DNA of 64,000 nt from Acetobacter sacchari. Lineage in GTDB: Bacteria; Pseudomonadota; Alphaproteobacteria; Acetobacterales; Acetobacteraceae. A model generated the notes under the pieces. That model searched no databases. It was not told where the DNA came from and worked only from the letters and a program-made list of their open reading frames with translations. A program made the translations under genes and the position numbers. Positions 9,424-18,690 of this stretch are shown here, in pieces. The stretch spans positions 62,001 through 126,000 of the forward strand of contig NZ_JAFVMF010000005.1 in the NCBI RefSeq assembly GCF_017377715.1, given 5' to 3'. Each line of letters starts with the position of its first letter. Position 1 is the stretch's first letter.

Positions 9424-9916
9424 GAACGATCTCCTGACGTTGCGGCACGCACGCGGCGGCAGGGGAGTTTGGCTGGCGTCTGGTGCGAATTACGGATTGA
9501 CGCTGAGCATAGGGCGTTTCGCGTAGCCGCGTCAGCGTACAATTTTTATCGGAGGGAGATGTGATTGAAAGTATCAGTAAAATCCAATTTTTGTGTGAAA
9601 TTTCAAGTTATTGTATAATTATTCTGGGATTTATTTTTGAAAAAAGGACATGCGGCAGTATTATAAATTGATGCTGTTTGTTATTTCTAATTCAATACAT
9701 TTAACTTTCATATTTTTTATTAGAACCGTATTATGCGAACGAGGGAGCATGCTGGCTTGACGCTGGGCTCGTCGCGATATCGAAGATATGCATCGCCCGT
9801 TGATCAACGCGATAGAAAATCTCCTTCCACGTGTATACTTAATGTTTCCGTTCGATCGCAAAAAAGGCGGGCTCAAATGAGCCCGCCTCCATGCAAACCA
9901 GCCTGATCTGGAGAGA
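9424..9916. other. AT-rich intergenic region upstream of the LysR gene
   Basis: No credible gene. About 9540-9720 is markedly AT-rich compared with its surroundings and probably holds the LysR promoter and possible autoregulatory sites. The pstS terminator occupies 9860-9887. A 71-codon minus-strand frame here overlaps that terminator and has no recognisable features. Confidence 0.5.
9860..9887 (-). terminator. Rho-independent terminator after pstS
   Basis: On the minus strand GGCGGGCTC pairs with GAGCCCGCC (9-10 bp stem, tiny loop) and is followed by six T residues, 30 bp downstream of the pstS stop codon. Confidence 0.92.
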
Positions 9917-10933
9917 TCAGTGATGGCCGGGATATTGAGATTCGATCGTTTTTTTCACGCTCTCTGGAAGCGTGACATAGTCGAGGCCCTTGGCGGCTGC
10001 GTCGCCATTTTTGAAGGAGTAGTCGAAGAACTTATGCACGGATGCTGCACGAGCGGCATCTTTCGGGTTCGTGGGGACAAGAACGAATGTCGCCGATACG
10101 ATCGGCCATACGCCCTTGCCGTCGACATCGAGCATATCTACTGCAAAATTCGTGGAATGCGCCCAATCCGCCGAAGCCGCCGCCGTCGAGAAGCTCTCGA
10201 GGTTCGGGGTGACAAATTCGCCAGCCTTGTCCTGCAGTTCTGCCGTCGAGATGGAGTTGCGGCGAGCGTAGGCGTATTCGACGTACCCGATACCGCCTTC
10301 AGTCGCGCGGACGGACGATCCGACCCCGTCATTTCCGCGAGCGCCTGCTCCGCCCGGCCACTGGACTGACGTCGCCGCGCCGACCTTGTCCTTCCAGTCC
10401 GGAGAAACCTTCGCGAGGTAGGACGTGAACACGAAGGTCGTGCCTGACCCGTCGGCGCGGTGGACAGGAGCGATGGCGGTGTCGGGAAGCGTCAGGCCCG
10501 GGTTAAGGGCGACAATCTTCGGATCGTTCCAACTGGTGATGTCGCCGAGGTAAATGCCGGCGAGCACGGCTCCCGTCAGTTTCAACTTATTGGCGGCGAC
10601 GCCGGGAATGTTGACGATCGGCACGATGCCGCCGACGACCGTCGGAAACTGGTATAACGAACCAGAGGACAGTTTATCAGCGCTCATCGGCGCGTCGGAC
10701 GCGCCAAAGTCGACTGTGCGGGCGAGAACGAGGTTCTGTCCGGCGCTGGAGCCGACGCTTTGATAATTGACGGACACGCCTGCGCCGGTTTTGGCGCCGT
10801 CCCCCCAAGCCTGATAAATTGGCGCGGCGAAGCTCGAGCCTGCGCCGGTGATTTCTTCGGCGCAGGCCAGCGGCGCGATAACAGGCGCGGCGCTTAGAAG
10901 AAGAGCGGCAAGAAGGCGATTGCGGATCGGCAT
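9917..10933 (-). CDS. pstS: Phosphate ABC transporter substrate-binding protein PstS
   Basis: A 338-residue periplasmic phosphate-binding protein with a clear signal peptide (LLAALLLSAAPVIAPLACA). PstS motifs are present: ITGAGSSFAAPIYQAW at the mature N-terminus, YQSVGSSAGQ, DFGASDAPM and HRADGSGTTFVFTSYL, which supply phosphate ligands in the family. It delivers phosphate to the PstCAB permease. pstC, pstA, pstB and phoU are not beside it: the gene ends at its own terminator, and the upstream neighbour is a helicase. A Pho-box-like element lies about 80 bp upstream of the start, so induction under phosphate limitation via PhoB is likely. Confidence 0.95.
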   Translation of the reverse strand: MPIRNRLLAALLLSAAPVIAPLACAEEITGAGSSFAAPIYQAWGDGAKTGAGVSVNYQSVGSSAGQNLVLARTVDFGASDAPMSADKLSSGSLYQFPTVVGGIVPIVNIPGVAANKLKLTGAVLAGIYLGDITSWNDPKIVALNPGLTLPDTAIAPVHRADGSGTTFVFTSYLAKVSPDWKDKVGAATSVQWPGGAGARGNDGVGSSVRATEGGIGYVEYAYARRNSISTAELQDKAGEFVTPNLESFSTAAASADWAHSTNFAVDMLDVDGKGVWPIVSATFVLVPTNPKDAARAASVHKFFDYSFKNGDAAAKGLDYVTLPESVKKTIESQYPGHH

Positions 10934-11014
10934 GTCTTAACTCCCAGCGAAAAGGCGGCGTCATGCCGGTCCAGTTCTGAGCTTCGCCATACCGTATTTC
11001 GCGCAGGCCGAAAA

Positions 11015-11032
11015 ATGACGTCTCAATGACAG
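11015..11032 (-). promoter_or_regulatory. Pho box (PhoB site) upstream of pstS
   Basis: On the minus strand CTGTCAT-TGAG-ACGTCAT: two 7-bp direct repeats spaced by 4 bp, the PhoB half-site arrangement. The first half matches the CTGTCAT consensus exactly and the second at 5 of 7 positions. It lies 81 bp from the pstS start codon. Confidence 0.75.
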
Positions 11033-11154
11033 TGATTTGCCGGTCTATTATTACCCGTGACGTTGCCTGAATTCGTGTCGAGCGCAGCGAGTAACGTCGT
11101 CAGGCGAAGTTCGGCACATGGAGGAAAACACCCCCCTCATGCTCCGTGTAGCCA

Positions 11155-11183
11155 AGCCTGCTATGATCAGGTCATAGCAGGCT
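11155..11183. repeat. Perfect 12-bp inverted repeat after the helicase gene
   Basis: AGCCTGCTATGA at 11155-11166 pairs with 11172-11183 around a 5-nt loop. It sits 5 bp beyond the helicase stop codon and probably acts as a 3'-end hairpin, though no T-run follows on the minus strand. Confidence 0.6.
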
Positions 11184-11188
11184 CGTTT

Positions 11189-12451
11189 CTACGCGACGCG
11201 GCGCGCCCGTGGCCCGGACGACCGTCCGCCGCCGCCGTTCGAAGACGAACGTCCTCCACGTCCGCGTCCGCCGCCGCCGAGCACCGGAGGTGGGAGGGTC
11301 GATTTCTCGGCAGCGTCGGAGTGATATGGATGATCCCGCACCACCGGCACAGGTTTGCCGATGGTGCGCTCTATGTCACGCAGCCAGGCGCGCTGTTCCG
11401 GGTCGCAGAACGATACGGCCCATCCTTCGCGACCGGCGCGGGCGGTGCGACCGATGCGATGGACGTAGCTTTCGGGGATATTCGGCAGATCGTAGTTGAA
11501 GACGTGTGTGACGTCGTCCACGTCGATGCCTCGCGCAGCAATGTCCGTCGCCACCAACACCTTGAGGTCGCCTGCCCGGAAGCCCGACATCGCACGCTCG
11601 CGCGCGCCCTGTGATTTGTTGCCGTGAATCGCTTCGGCGGGCACGCCGCTACGGTTGAGAAATTCGGACACTTTATTGGCTTCGTGCTTCATCAATGTGA
11701 ACACGACGGCTCTGGAGACTTTCGGGGAGTTCACCAGAAGGAGGAGGGCGTCTTTTTTCTTGTCCGGTTCGACAAACATGACGGCCTGACGAATGCGATC
11801 GACGGTGCTGGACGGCGGCGTGACTTCGACCTTGGCGGGGTCGCGCAGCAAGGTGTGGGCGAGATCGGATATGCTGCGCGGCATCGTCGCCGAGAACAGC
11901 AGGGTCTGACGCTCGCGCGGCAAGCTGGCGACAATCCGTTTGATGTCGCGAATGAAGCCCATGTCGAGCATCCGGTCGGCTTCGTCCAGAACCAGAACTT
12001 CGAGGTCAGAAAGGTCAATATACCCTTGGCCCATCAGGTCCAGCAGCCGTCCGGGAGCGGCGACGAGAACATCCACGCCACGACGCATAGCCTCGACCTG
12101 CCGCCCTTGTCCCACACCGCCGAACACAACTGCCTGACGCAGCCTCATATGCCGGGCGTAGGCCTTGAAGTTGGCGTCAATCTGCGACGCCAGTTCACGG
12201 GTCGGAGCCAGCACCAGCACTCTGGCGCCTTTTGGCGACGGCGCTTTCTGATGGGTCAGAAGATGCTGTAGAATTGGTAGGGCGAACGCGGCGGTTTTGC
12301 CGGTTCCAGTCTGCGCCAGACCGAGCAGATCCCGTCCGTGCAGCAGATGCGGAATCGACTGGGCCTGAATGGGGGTGGGGGTGGTGTAACCCTCCTCGGC
12401 CAATGCGCGCAGCAAGGGATCGGCGAGTTTAAGGTCCGCAAACGTCGTCAT
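11189..12451 (-). CDS. rhlE: DEAD-box RNA helicase, RhlE type
   Basis: A 420-residue ATP-dependent RNA helicase with all core motifs in order: Q motif (TPTPIQAQSIP), Walker A AQTGTGKT (46-53), PTRELASQI, DEAD (156-159), SAT (FSATMP), then the second RecA domain with ATDIAARGID and HRIGRTARAGR. The C-terminal tail is rich in Gly, Arg and Ser (GGGGRGRGGRSSSNGGGG), a typical RhlE RNA-binding extension. The family acts in ribosome assembly and mRNA turnover, and is often cold-responsive. It appears monocistronic. Confidence 0.93.
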   Translation of the reverse strand: MTTFADLKLADPLLRALAEEGYTTPTPIQAQSIPHLLHGRDLLGLAQTGTGKTAAFALPILQHLLTHQKAPSPKGARVLVLAPTRELASQIDANFKAYARHMRLRQAVVFGGVGQGRQVEAMRRGVDVLVAAPGRLLDLMGQGYIDLSDLEVLVLDEADRMLDMGFIRDIKRIVASLPRERQTLLFSATMPRSISDLAHTLLRDPAKVEVTPPSSTVDRIRQAVMFVEPDKKKDALLLLVNSPKVSRAVVFTLMKHEANKVSEFLNRSGVPAEAIHGNKSQGARERAMSGFRAGDLKVLVATDIAARGIDVDDVTHVFNYDLPNIPESYVHRIGRTARAGREGWAVSFCDPEQRAWLRDIERTIGKPVPVVRDHPYHSDAAEKSTLPPPVLGGGGRGRGGRSSSNGGGGRSSGPRARRVA

Positions 12452-12484
12452 TTAACTAAAACGCCTCCTGGCGCCCCGGGAACG

Positions 12485-12673
12485 ATGGGGTCCATAATGC
12501 AGGCCCCCGCCATGGTGACAGATTGTGTGCCGCGCGGCGCAATTCAGCGCGCATTCGATCCGGGCCAATCTGGCTTCGAATTGATGATCGCAAGCGACGG
12601 GAGACATGTCGAAGAGGTGAACAGCTTCTCCGAAGCGACCGCGTTATTTCAACGCAGACACAAAGATATATAA
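12485..12673 (+). CDS. Candidate small protein of unknown function
   Basis: A 62-codon frame opening divergently from the helicase gene. The ATG at 12485 has GGGA five bases upstream. The C-terminal half (SDGRHVEEVNSFSEATALFQ) has protein-like composition, but no family is recognised and there are no membrane segments or signal peptide. It may be a chance frame. I list it because it is the only plausible coding sequence in the 475-bp gap and lies on a strand free of other genes. Confidence 0.35.
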   Translation: MGSIMQAPAMVTDCVPRGAIQRAFDPGQSGFELMIASDGRHVEEVNSFSEATALFQRRHKDI

Positions 12674-12926
12674 CCGCATTAACCTACCTCGGCGCGCAAT
12701 CTATTCGAAACTGCGCGAATTTTCAAGACGCTTGGATTTAAGCCCCTTATCGTGATCTTCGTGCCGCATTTTCGTCGTTTTTAATCGTTTTGCAAGCCTC
12801 GTGCGGGGTCGCTACGTGCAAGATTCTCTGCAACGTCACGATTTTTTTTCAAGTGATTGCTGAATTGCAACGAAATCCCGGGTGATGCGACGTCAGGCGT
12901 ATTTGTTTTTGCAAGCAAATAAGTTT
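12674..12926. other. AT-rich intergenic stretch
   Basis: No gene is seen on either strand. The stretch contains several T- and A-runs and lies downstream of the BadF-type kinase. No convincing terminator hairpin was found, although a weak TATTTG/CAAATA inverted repeat lies just after the kinase stop. Confidence 0.45.
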
Positions 12927-13865
12927 TCAGGGGCCTTGGAAAAGCGCCTCCTGTTTCATCCAGGCTTTGCGGGCCAATGATGCCGCTCCGTCGAGGGCGT
13001 CGCCTTTGGGTGCGACTATCAGCTTTTTTGTCGTTTCTGGCAGGTAGGGAAGCAAAATCGGAGCCAATCCTCCAAGAATGCTGAGCGGCAAATGAAGAAA
13101 AGGTTTATTTTTCAGCAATGTGCTGGAGATATTTGCGATTTCTTTAGCAGCATCGTATAAAATTTTAGACGCCACATGATCGCGGTCGTGTGAGGCGGAA
13201 ATGACGATCGGCGTGAGTGTCGCGAAACGCGACGCAGAAGCGCCTATCGCCCAGCCGAGGGGGTCGCCAGTTCCATCTTGGTCGAGTTTTGCCCAGATGC
13301 GCTGGAATAAATCGGTTTTTGGTTCTCGTCCGTCATGGCAATGAAGCACATGGCGGACTGCCTGTAGACCAATCCAGGCTCCTCCGCCCTCATCACCTTG
13401 TGGAAAGCCCCATCCTCCTACGCGATGCGATTGGTCGCCGGAAATTGCATAACCGACGCTGCCGGTGCCTATTGCGACTACCGCGCCGTCTTTCCCGCCG
13501 TGTGCGCCAAGGCAGGACGTGTAAGCGTCTGTGCGTGTGACAAGTGCGGCAAAATCGGGAAACGCATCACGAATAGCCGCGGCGCGTCCGGCGACTTCCG
13601 CTCCTGCCACCCCAGCCCCCGCGTAGACGCGAAGCCCGTCTCGCCCGATGTCATGGCGTTGAAGCTGTGCGGCGATGAGCGCATCACACAATGCTGCTTC
13701 GATCGAAGCGCATGCCTGATCCGGATCGGTGGCCACGTTCGCTGGCCCAGAGCGGCCTTCTCCCAGAACCACGCCATCAGGGGTGAGCAGGCGCAGAATG
13801 GTCTTGCTCGCACCACCGTCGATAGCGGCCAGAACTGCCGTGGATTTCTGGAGTGCCGCGGTCAT
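12927..13865 (-). CDS. BadF/BadG/BcrA/BcrD-type ATPase, probable N-acetylglucosamine or glucosamine kinase
   Basis: A 312-residue actin-fold (ASKHA) protein. The phosphate-1 motif IDGGASKTILRL lies near residue 15, the phosphate-2 region VAIGTGSVGY near 130, and GGWGFPQGDEGGGAWIG near 150 is typical of the glucosamine/GlcNAc kinase branch. Family members phosphorylate amino sugars, here perhaps for peptidoglycan recycling; the exact substrate is inferred. Its start codon overlaps the metW stop by 4 bp (ATGA), so it is translationally coupled to metXW although its function looks unrelated. Confidence 0.8.
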   Translation of the reverse strand: MTAALQKSTAVLAAIDGGASKTILRLLTPDGVVLGEGRSGPANVATDPDQACASIEAALCDALIAAQLQRHDIGRDGLRVYAGAGVAGAEVAGRAAAIRDAFPDFAALVTRTDAYTSCLGAHGGKDGAVVAIGTGSVGYAISGDQSHRVGGWGFPQGDEGGGAWIGLQAVRHVLHCHDGREPKTDLFQRIWAKLDQDGTGDPLGWAIGASASRFATLTPIVISASHDRDHVASKILYDAAKEIANISSTLLKNKPFLHLPLSILGGLAPILLPYLPETTKKLIVAPKGDALDGAASLARKAWMKQEALFQGP

Positions 13866-14491
13866 TTCAGGCGTTCATCGCGGCTGGCAGGCTCATTGCG
13901 CCCCAGCAAGAAAAGAGCCTGCTCACCGAATAGATTGGCCAGCCGAATCGAGCGACGCCATGGCGCACGTTCGCCTTCTTCGTCGATGGCCATCCAGTCT
14001 ATGACCCGATAGCTCTCGTCACTGCACAAAGCCAAAAAATCTCGAATCGTGCATGGGTGGATATTCGGCGTTGCGAACCACGGCGTGCTCCACACAGCCG
14101 TATTGGGCATGCGCCCAGTGGTCAGGAGCTTCAGTCGCAACTCCCAGTGGCCGAAATTGGGAAAGGACACGATGGCGTGTCGCCCGATGCGCAGCATCTG
14201 GCGCAGCACCTCTCTTGGGCGTTCGACTGCCTGAAGCGTGCGTTGCAGCACGACATAATCAAAACTCTCGTCCGGGTAATGCGCCAGATCGTGATCCGCG
14301 TCACCGTGAACCACGGGAAGGCCATGCGCAACGGAGCGTGTGACCTCCTGCATGTCTATTTCTATGCCACGCGCATCACAGCCACGTTCGCGAAAGAGAT
14401 GATCGATCAGGCTACCGTCACCGCTGCCGATATCGAGCACGCGGGATCCGGGGGCGATCATCTGTGCGATCAATTTTTGGTCGAGGCGCAT
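13862..14491 (-). CDS. metW: Methionine biosynthesis protein MetW
   Basis: A 209-residue SAM-methyltransferase-fold protein. Motif I is VLDIGSGDGSLIDHL (residues 19-33), followed by the MetW-typical YVVLQRTLQAVERP and IVSFPNFGHWELRLKLL. MetW is paired with MetX in many proteobacteria and is needed for full homoserine acetyltransferase activity. It lies 78 bp downstream of metX in the same direction and overlaps the next gene by 4 bp. Confidence 0.93.
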   Translation of the reverse strand: MRLDQKLIAQMIAPGSRVLDIGSGDGSLIDHLFRERGCDARGIEIDMQEVTRSVAHGLPVVHGDADHDLAHYPDESFDYVVLQRTLQAVERPREVLRQMLRIGRHAIVSFPNFGHWELRLKLLTTGRMPNTAVWSTPWFATPNIHPCTIRDFLALCSDESYRVIDWMAIDEEGERAPWRRSIRLANLFGEQALFLLGRNEPASRDERLK

Positions 14492-14569
14492 TTTAACGAT
14501 TTTTCACGAAAGCCAATAACGATAACTCGCCAGCCGTCATTTTCAGCTCGGAGGATTGCGGAGCGGGTG

Positions 14570-15811
14570 TCATGGCTTTGGACCGATATGGAGGCCTGCA
14601 TGTTCCGCCGCGCCGCTTATGAAGCCTCGAATGGTGCGGTCGAAATCTGGTTCATCCAGTAGAAACGCATCGTGGCCTTTGTCACTGTCGATTTCGACGA
14701 ACGAAACGTTGGCCGCAGCCCTGTTGAGCGCGCGAACGAGCACGCGTGATTGCGACGTAGGGAACAGCCAGTCGGACGTAAAGGAAACGACGCAGAACCG
14801 TGTGCGTGTGCCGACAAACGGGGCGGCATAGTCGCCGTCATGTTCGGCGCCAATATCCATCCAGTCCATGGCGCGGGTAATGGTCAGGTAGGAGTTGGCG
14901 TCGAAGCGCAGCACGAAGCTCGACCCTTGATGTCGAAGGTAGGATTCGACTTCGAAGATTTCGCCGAAGAAGGAAAGTGGATGTTCCGGATCTCCCGACG
15001 CCTCCGGAGAGGCGTTCTGTCGGCGGGTGCGTCGGCCGAATTTTCGTGTCAGAGCTTCCTCTGAAAGATAAGTGATGTGCGCCATCATCCGCGCCACCGC
15101 AAGTCCGCGTGCAGGGATCGACCCGCTTTCCCAATAGCGGCCGCCGCGCCAGTCGGGATCGGCAAAGATAGCCTGACGGCTGACTTCGTTGAATGCGATA
15201 TTCTGGGCTGAATGGAACGGTGCGGTGGCGATCGGGATAGCGGCGAAGACCATTTCGGGATAGGTCGCGGCCCATTCCAGGGTCTGCATCCCGCCCATGG
15301 ATCCGCCTATGACGGCGAACAATCGCTCGATGCCCAGTTGGCGCACCAGCGCATGCTGGGCTCGGACCATGTCGCGAATAGTGATTGGCGGAAACTCTGT
15401 ACCCCAGAGTTCTTGAACAGCGTCTCCGTCTTCCCGCGCATCGAATGCGGGGCGAGATGGGTTGGGGGAACGGGGACCTGTTGACCCCATGCACCCGCCC
15501 AGCACGTTCGAGCAGATGACGAAAAACCGATCAGTGTCGATGGGCTTGCCCGGTCCGACCATCCGCTCCCACCAGCCCGGCCGGCCTGTCACGGGATGGG
15601 TTTCGGCGACGTACTGATCTCCCGTCAGGGCATGACAGATCAGGATAGCGTTGTCGCGAGCGGCCGACAGTATCCCATAGGTTCGGTAGGCGATCTCAAC
15701 CGGCGCCAGCATGGCGCCGCAATCGAGAGAGAGCCCCTCGGGGAAGACGGCTCTCTGGTGATCGACTTCGAGCGGCGTCTCGGGCTGGTCTGTCAGGATT
15801 CGGGCTTCCAT
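14570..15811 (-). CDS. metX: Homoserine O-acetyltransferase MetX
   Basis: A 413-residue alpha/beta-hydrolase-fold acyltransferase that makes O-acetylhomoserine from homoserine and acetyl-CoA, the committed step of methionine synthesis. Motifs: [16 protein letters not shown], the nucleophile elbow [29 protein letters not shown] and the C-terminal DKGHDAFL carrying the catalytic His. The frame is open to 15940, but the ATG at 15811 gives the normal family length. The C-terminus seems normal. The upstream gap to the divergent glycan gene carries a 12-bp palindrome. Confidence 0.93.
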   Translation of the reverse strand: MEARILTDQPETPLEVDHQRAVFPEGLSLDCGAMLAPVEIAYRTYGILSAARDNAILICHALTGDQYVAETHPVTGRPGWWERMVGPGKPIDTDRFFVICSNVLGGCMGSTGPRSPNPSRPAFDAREDGDAVQELWGTEFPPITIRDMVRAQHALVRQLGIERLFAVIGGSMGGMQTLEWAATYPEMVFAAIPIATAPFHSAQNIAFNEVSRQAIFADPDWRGGRYWESGSIPARGLAVARMMAHITYLSEEALTRKFGRRTRRQNASPEASGDPEHPLSFFGEIFEVESYLRHQGSSFVLRFDANSYLTITRAMDWMDIGAEHDGDYAAPFVGTRTRFCVVSFTSDWLFPTSQSRVLVRALNRAAANVSFVEIDSDKGHDAFLLDEPDFDRTIRGFISGAAEHAGLHIGPKP

Positions 15812-15905
15812 TGGAGCCCGGGGACATAGGGCTGATTGCGCCTCATAGCAAGAAGGCAAAAATAAGACGATTGTGCGCGCAGCGTCTAAAATTTGTTGAC
15901 GGCGG

Positions 15906-15917
15906 GTTAATATTAAC
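15906..15917. promoter_or_regulatory. 12-bp palindrome between metX and the divergent glycan gene
   Basis: GTTAATATTAAC is a perfect palindrome, AT-rich in a GC-rich setting, in the 152-bp divergent intergenic region. On the metX side its AATATT could serve as a -10 element, with TTGCAC 17 bp upstream. Operator function is inferred. Confidence 0.4.
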
Positions 15918-15963
15918 GGACGTTTGACGAAGTGCAACAAAATCGAGTGAAGCGGCTTGCCAC

Positions 15964-18690
15964 GTGGACTTTAGGGAAGCTCAAATCCGCTCGGACTCAG
16001 GTCAGGACCTTGCCGACCGATCCGACATCTCGCCTCTGCGACTCATCGGGCATTCCGGCCTGTTCGACGCTCAATATTACCTCTCGTCTCACGCTGACCT
16101 GGCTGGCGTGGGAGCCGGGGCCCTGGCGCATTACCACCAATATGGCTGGCGTGAGGGACGTAAGCCGAACCCCTGCTTCGATCCGCAGGACTATCTTGCG
16201 CGATACCCGGATATCGAATGCGAGCCGCTGTTGCATTACGTGACCGTGGGGGAGGCGGAGGGACGAAGGCCGGTCGTCTGGTTCGATCCCGCTTGGTATG
16301 GCCGCACCTACCCCGTGCCCGAGGGCATGTTGCTGCTTCGGCACTATCTGCTGAACCGTCATCGCAACGACATCAGTCCGATGCCCGAATTCGACAGGGG
16401 CTTCTATCTCAAAGCCTACCCGGACGTAGCGGACGCCGGTCTGGATCCACTTGAACATTATATGATGCAGGGATTTCGCGAGGCGCGGCGACCGTTCCCC
16501 GAATTTGATCCGGCATTCTATAGGGCGAGGTATCTGGCGAATGATCCGGATGCAAACCCGTTGCTGCATTATCTTGAGCATCGCGGGGAAGAAGGCGTGC
16601 ACCCGAGCATGCCGAAGGAAGAGCCGAGCATTCCCAGAGAAGTGCGTCGCCTGACGCGGCCGGGGCCACTGTTCGAGACGCGTCGCCCTCTTCCGAATTC
16701 GGCAGCCCGGCGTGCGCGCGTGCTGGCTTATTATCTTCCGCAATTTCATCATGTGGCGCGGAACGATGAATGGTGGGGAGAGGGATTTACGGAGTGGACC
16801 AACGTGGCGCGCGGATTGCCGCGCTTCGTCGGTCATTATCAACCTCGAGTGCCTCGCGATCTGGGTCATTATACGCTCGATCATCCTGACGTACTTCGTC
16901 GACAGGCGGAGATGGCCCGCGGCGCAGGGGTCGAGGGGTTCGTTTTCTATTTTTATTGGTTCAATGGCGAACGACTTCTTGAATCGCCGCTTGAGATGTT
17001 ATTGGCCAATCCGGATATCGATCTTCCATTCTGCTTGATGTGGGCGAACGAAAACTGGAGCCGGAGATGGGATGGGTCGGATGACGACATTCTTATCGCG
17101 CAGGATTTCCGCGTCGAGGACGAAGCGGATCTCATTGCGTGCTTTGTTCGGCATTTCAACGATCCTCGCTATATCCATATAGGAGGCCGCCCGCTTTTGA
17201 TGCTTTACCGGCCGGGCGTCGTGCCTGACTGTGTGGCAACCATAGCACGCTGGCGTCGGTTGTTCGTGGAGGCGTGTGGCGCTGATCCCATATTTGTCAT
17301 GAGTCAGTCGTTCGGCGACAGTGACCCGCGCAAATTTGGAATGGATGGCGCCATAGAGTTTCCCCCGCACAAGGTCGTTGGTGGGCTTTCAACGATCAAC
17401 TCAGAAATTCGCTTTCTTGACACAGACTTTACGGGACAGATTTACGATTACGAGCAGGTCGTGGATAACGCGCTGTCTATGCCGCGCTCTGACTTCCCGC
17501 TCATCCGTACGGCGGCGCCGTCATGGGATAACGATGCGCGACGACAGGGAGCCGGTCTCGTATTGCATGGTTCGACTCCAGCGCTTTTTGAACGTTGGCT
17601 ATCCGGCCTCATCGAACAAGCACGTCAGACGCCATTCCACGGGGAGGCGCTGATTTGCGTCAACGCGTGGAACGAATGGGCCGAAGGCGCCTATCTCGAA
17701 CCTGACCAGCATTTCGGGTCGGCGTTTCTCAACGCGACAGGCCGCGCGGTGACTGGAACGTTCGGAGCTGCGTCAGGCGTACGGATTCTTCTCGTCGGGC
17801 ACGACGCTTTTCCGTCGGGCGCGCAAATGCTGCTTCTCGCCATCGGTCAGTCTCTTAAGAAAAATCACGGTGTCCAGGTGCAGTTTCTACTGCTCGGGGC
17901 TGGTGCAATGCTTCCGCAATATCGGGAGTTGGGGGAGGTCGAACTGGTCGCAGCGGATCATCCTGATCTCGCTGAACGCCTTTCTGCGATCCGTGCGAAA
18001 GGGTACGACAACGCCATAGTCAATACCTGCGCGGCTTCCGTAATGGGGAAGGCATTGGCGGCCGCGGGGATCTGCTTCATCCAACTTGTTCATGAAATGC
18101 CTGCGCTCCTGAACAACCGACGCCTGATCGGGGTTCTGTCGGAGGCGGCAAGTCTTGCGCGGCAAACAGTATTTCCCGCGGAGAGTGTTGCGCGGCAGGT
18201 GACGGCGGTGTTGCAGCAAGTCCCAAAAGCAACGGGGATTCTGCCTCAGGGATTATACAACTCTGTCGCTTTTCGTCGACTGGCGCGGGAGACCGTTCGG
18301 ACGCGTCTGGGAATCGGTCCGGAGGATCGATTGATTGTCGCTGCAGGGTACGCCGATCTGCGCAAAGGTTTCGATCTGTTCCTGCAACTCTGGCGTAACA
18401 CCGAAGGCGCGCGGAGAGATCAAACTCGGACTCATCTGATCTGGTTGGGCGCGATTGACGCGCAGTGCCGCGACTGGATGGCGGCGGAGATTGATTGTGC
18501 CCGGGAGAGCGGTCGGTTCCATCTGCCGGGCCACGTGTCTGACGTGCAGGACTATCTGTCTGCGGCTGACGTCTTTGCTTTGACGTCGCGCGAAGATCCG
18601 TTGCCGTCAGTTGTGATGGAGGCTTTGGTCTGCGGTTTGCGTTGCGTTGCGTTGCGTTTGAAGATTCAGGCGGTGCGCCGGAACTTATGA
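15964..18690 (+). CDS. Multi-domain glycan protein, 5' part: repeats, GH99/WbsX-like domain and GT4 domain (frameshifted at its end)
   Basis: 908 codons from a GTG start; no other start follows the in-frame stop at 15925. Residues 25-215 hold about five repeats of 40-45 residues with the pattern FD..YYL..YPDV...PL.HY...G..EGR.P. A GH99-like WbsX-type domain follows from about 258 ([27 protein letters not shown], then [15 protein letters not shown]). From about 600 there is a GT4 glycosyltransferase domain ending at [19 protein letters not shown]. At 18637-18656 four TTGCG repeats throw the frame; the residues after VCGL are no longer GT4-like and stop comes at 18688-18690. With three copies the frame continues into the next entry for 1279 residues in all. 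Likely role: exopolysaccharide or LPS assembly. Confidence 0.85.
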   Translation: MDFREAQIRSDSGQDLADRSDISPLRLIGHSGLFDAQYYLSSHADLAGVGAGALAHYHQYGWREGRKPNPCFDPQDYLARYPDIECEPLLHYVTVGEAEGRRPVVWFDPAWYGRTYPVPEGMLLLRHYLLNRHRNDISPMPEFDRGFYLKAYPDVADAGLDPLEHYMMQGFREARRPFPEFDPAFYRARYLANDPDANPLLHYLEHRGEEGVHPSMPKEEPSIPREVRRLTRPGPLFETRRPLPNSAARRARVLAYYLPQFHHVARNDEWWGEGFTEWTNVARGLPRFVGHYQPRVPRDLGHYTLDHPDVLRRQAEMARGAGVEGFVFYFYWFNGERLLESPLEMLLANPDIDLPFCLMWANENWSRRWDGSDDDILIAQDFRVEDEADLIACFVRHFNDPRYIHIGGRPLLMLYRPGVVPDCVATIARWRRLFVEACGADPIFVMSQSFGDSDPRKFGMDGAIEFPPHKVVGGLSTINSEIRFLDTDFTGQIYDYEQVVDNALSMPRSDFPLIRTAAPSWDNDARRQGAGLVLHGSTPALFERWLSGLIEQARQTPFHGEALICVNAWNEWAEGAYLEPDQHFGSAFLNATGRAVTGTFGAASGVRILLVGHDAFPSGAQMLLLAIGQSLKKNHGVQVQFLLLGAGAMLPQYRELGEVELVAADHPDLAERLSAIRAKGYDNAIVNTCAASVMGKALAAAGICFIQLVHEMPALLNNRRLIGVLSEAASLARQTVFPAESVARQVTAVLQQVPKATGILPQGLYNSVAFRRLARETVRTRLGIGPEDRLIVAAGYADLRKGFDLFLQLWRNTEGARRDQTRTHLIWLGAIDAQCRDWMAAEIDCARESGRFHLPGHVSDVQDYLSAADVFALTSREDPLPSVVMEALVCGLRCVALRLKIQAVRRNL
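18637..18656 (+). repeat. (TTGCG)4 pentanucleotide repeat inside a coding sequence
   Basis: Four tandem TTGCG units lie within the GT4 domain. Each unit is 5 bp, so gain or loss of one unit changes frame. Three units (or six) give one continuous reading frame through GT4 and into the GT2 domain; four units give the split seen here. Confidence 0.9.

Noticed and set aside
15812..15963. Possible SAM riboswitch upstream of metX
   Set aside because: The conserved SAM-II core elements and pairing were not found in the minus-strand leader; only a short palindrome is clear.
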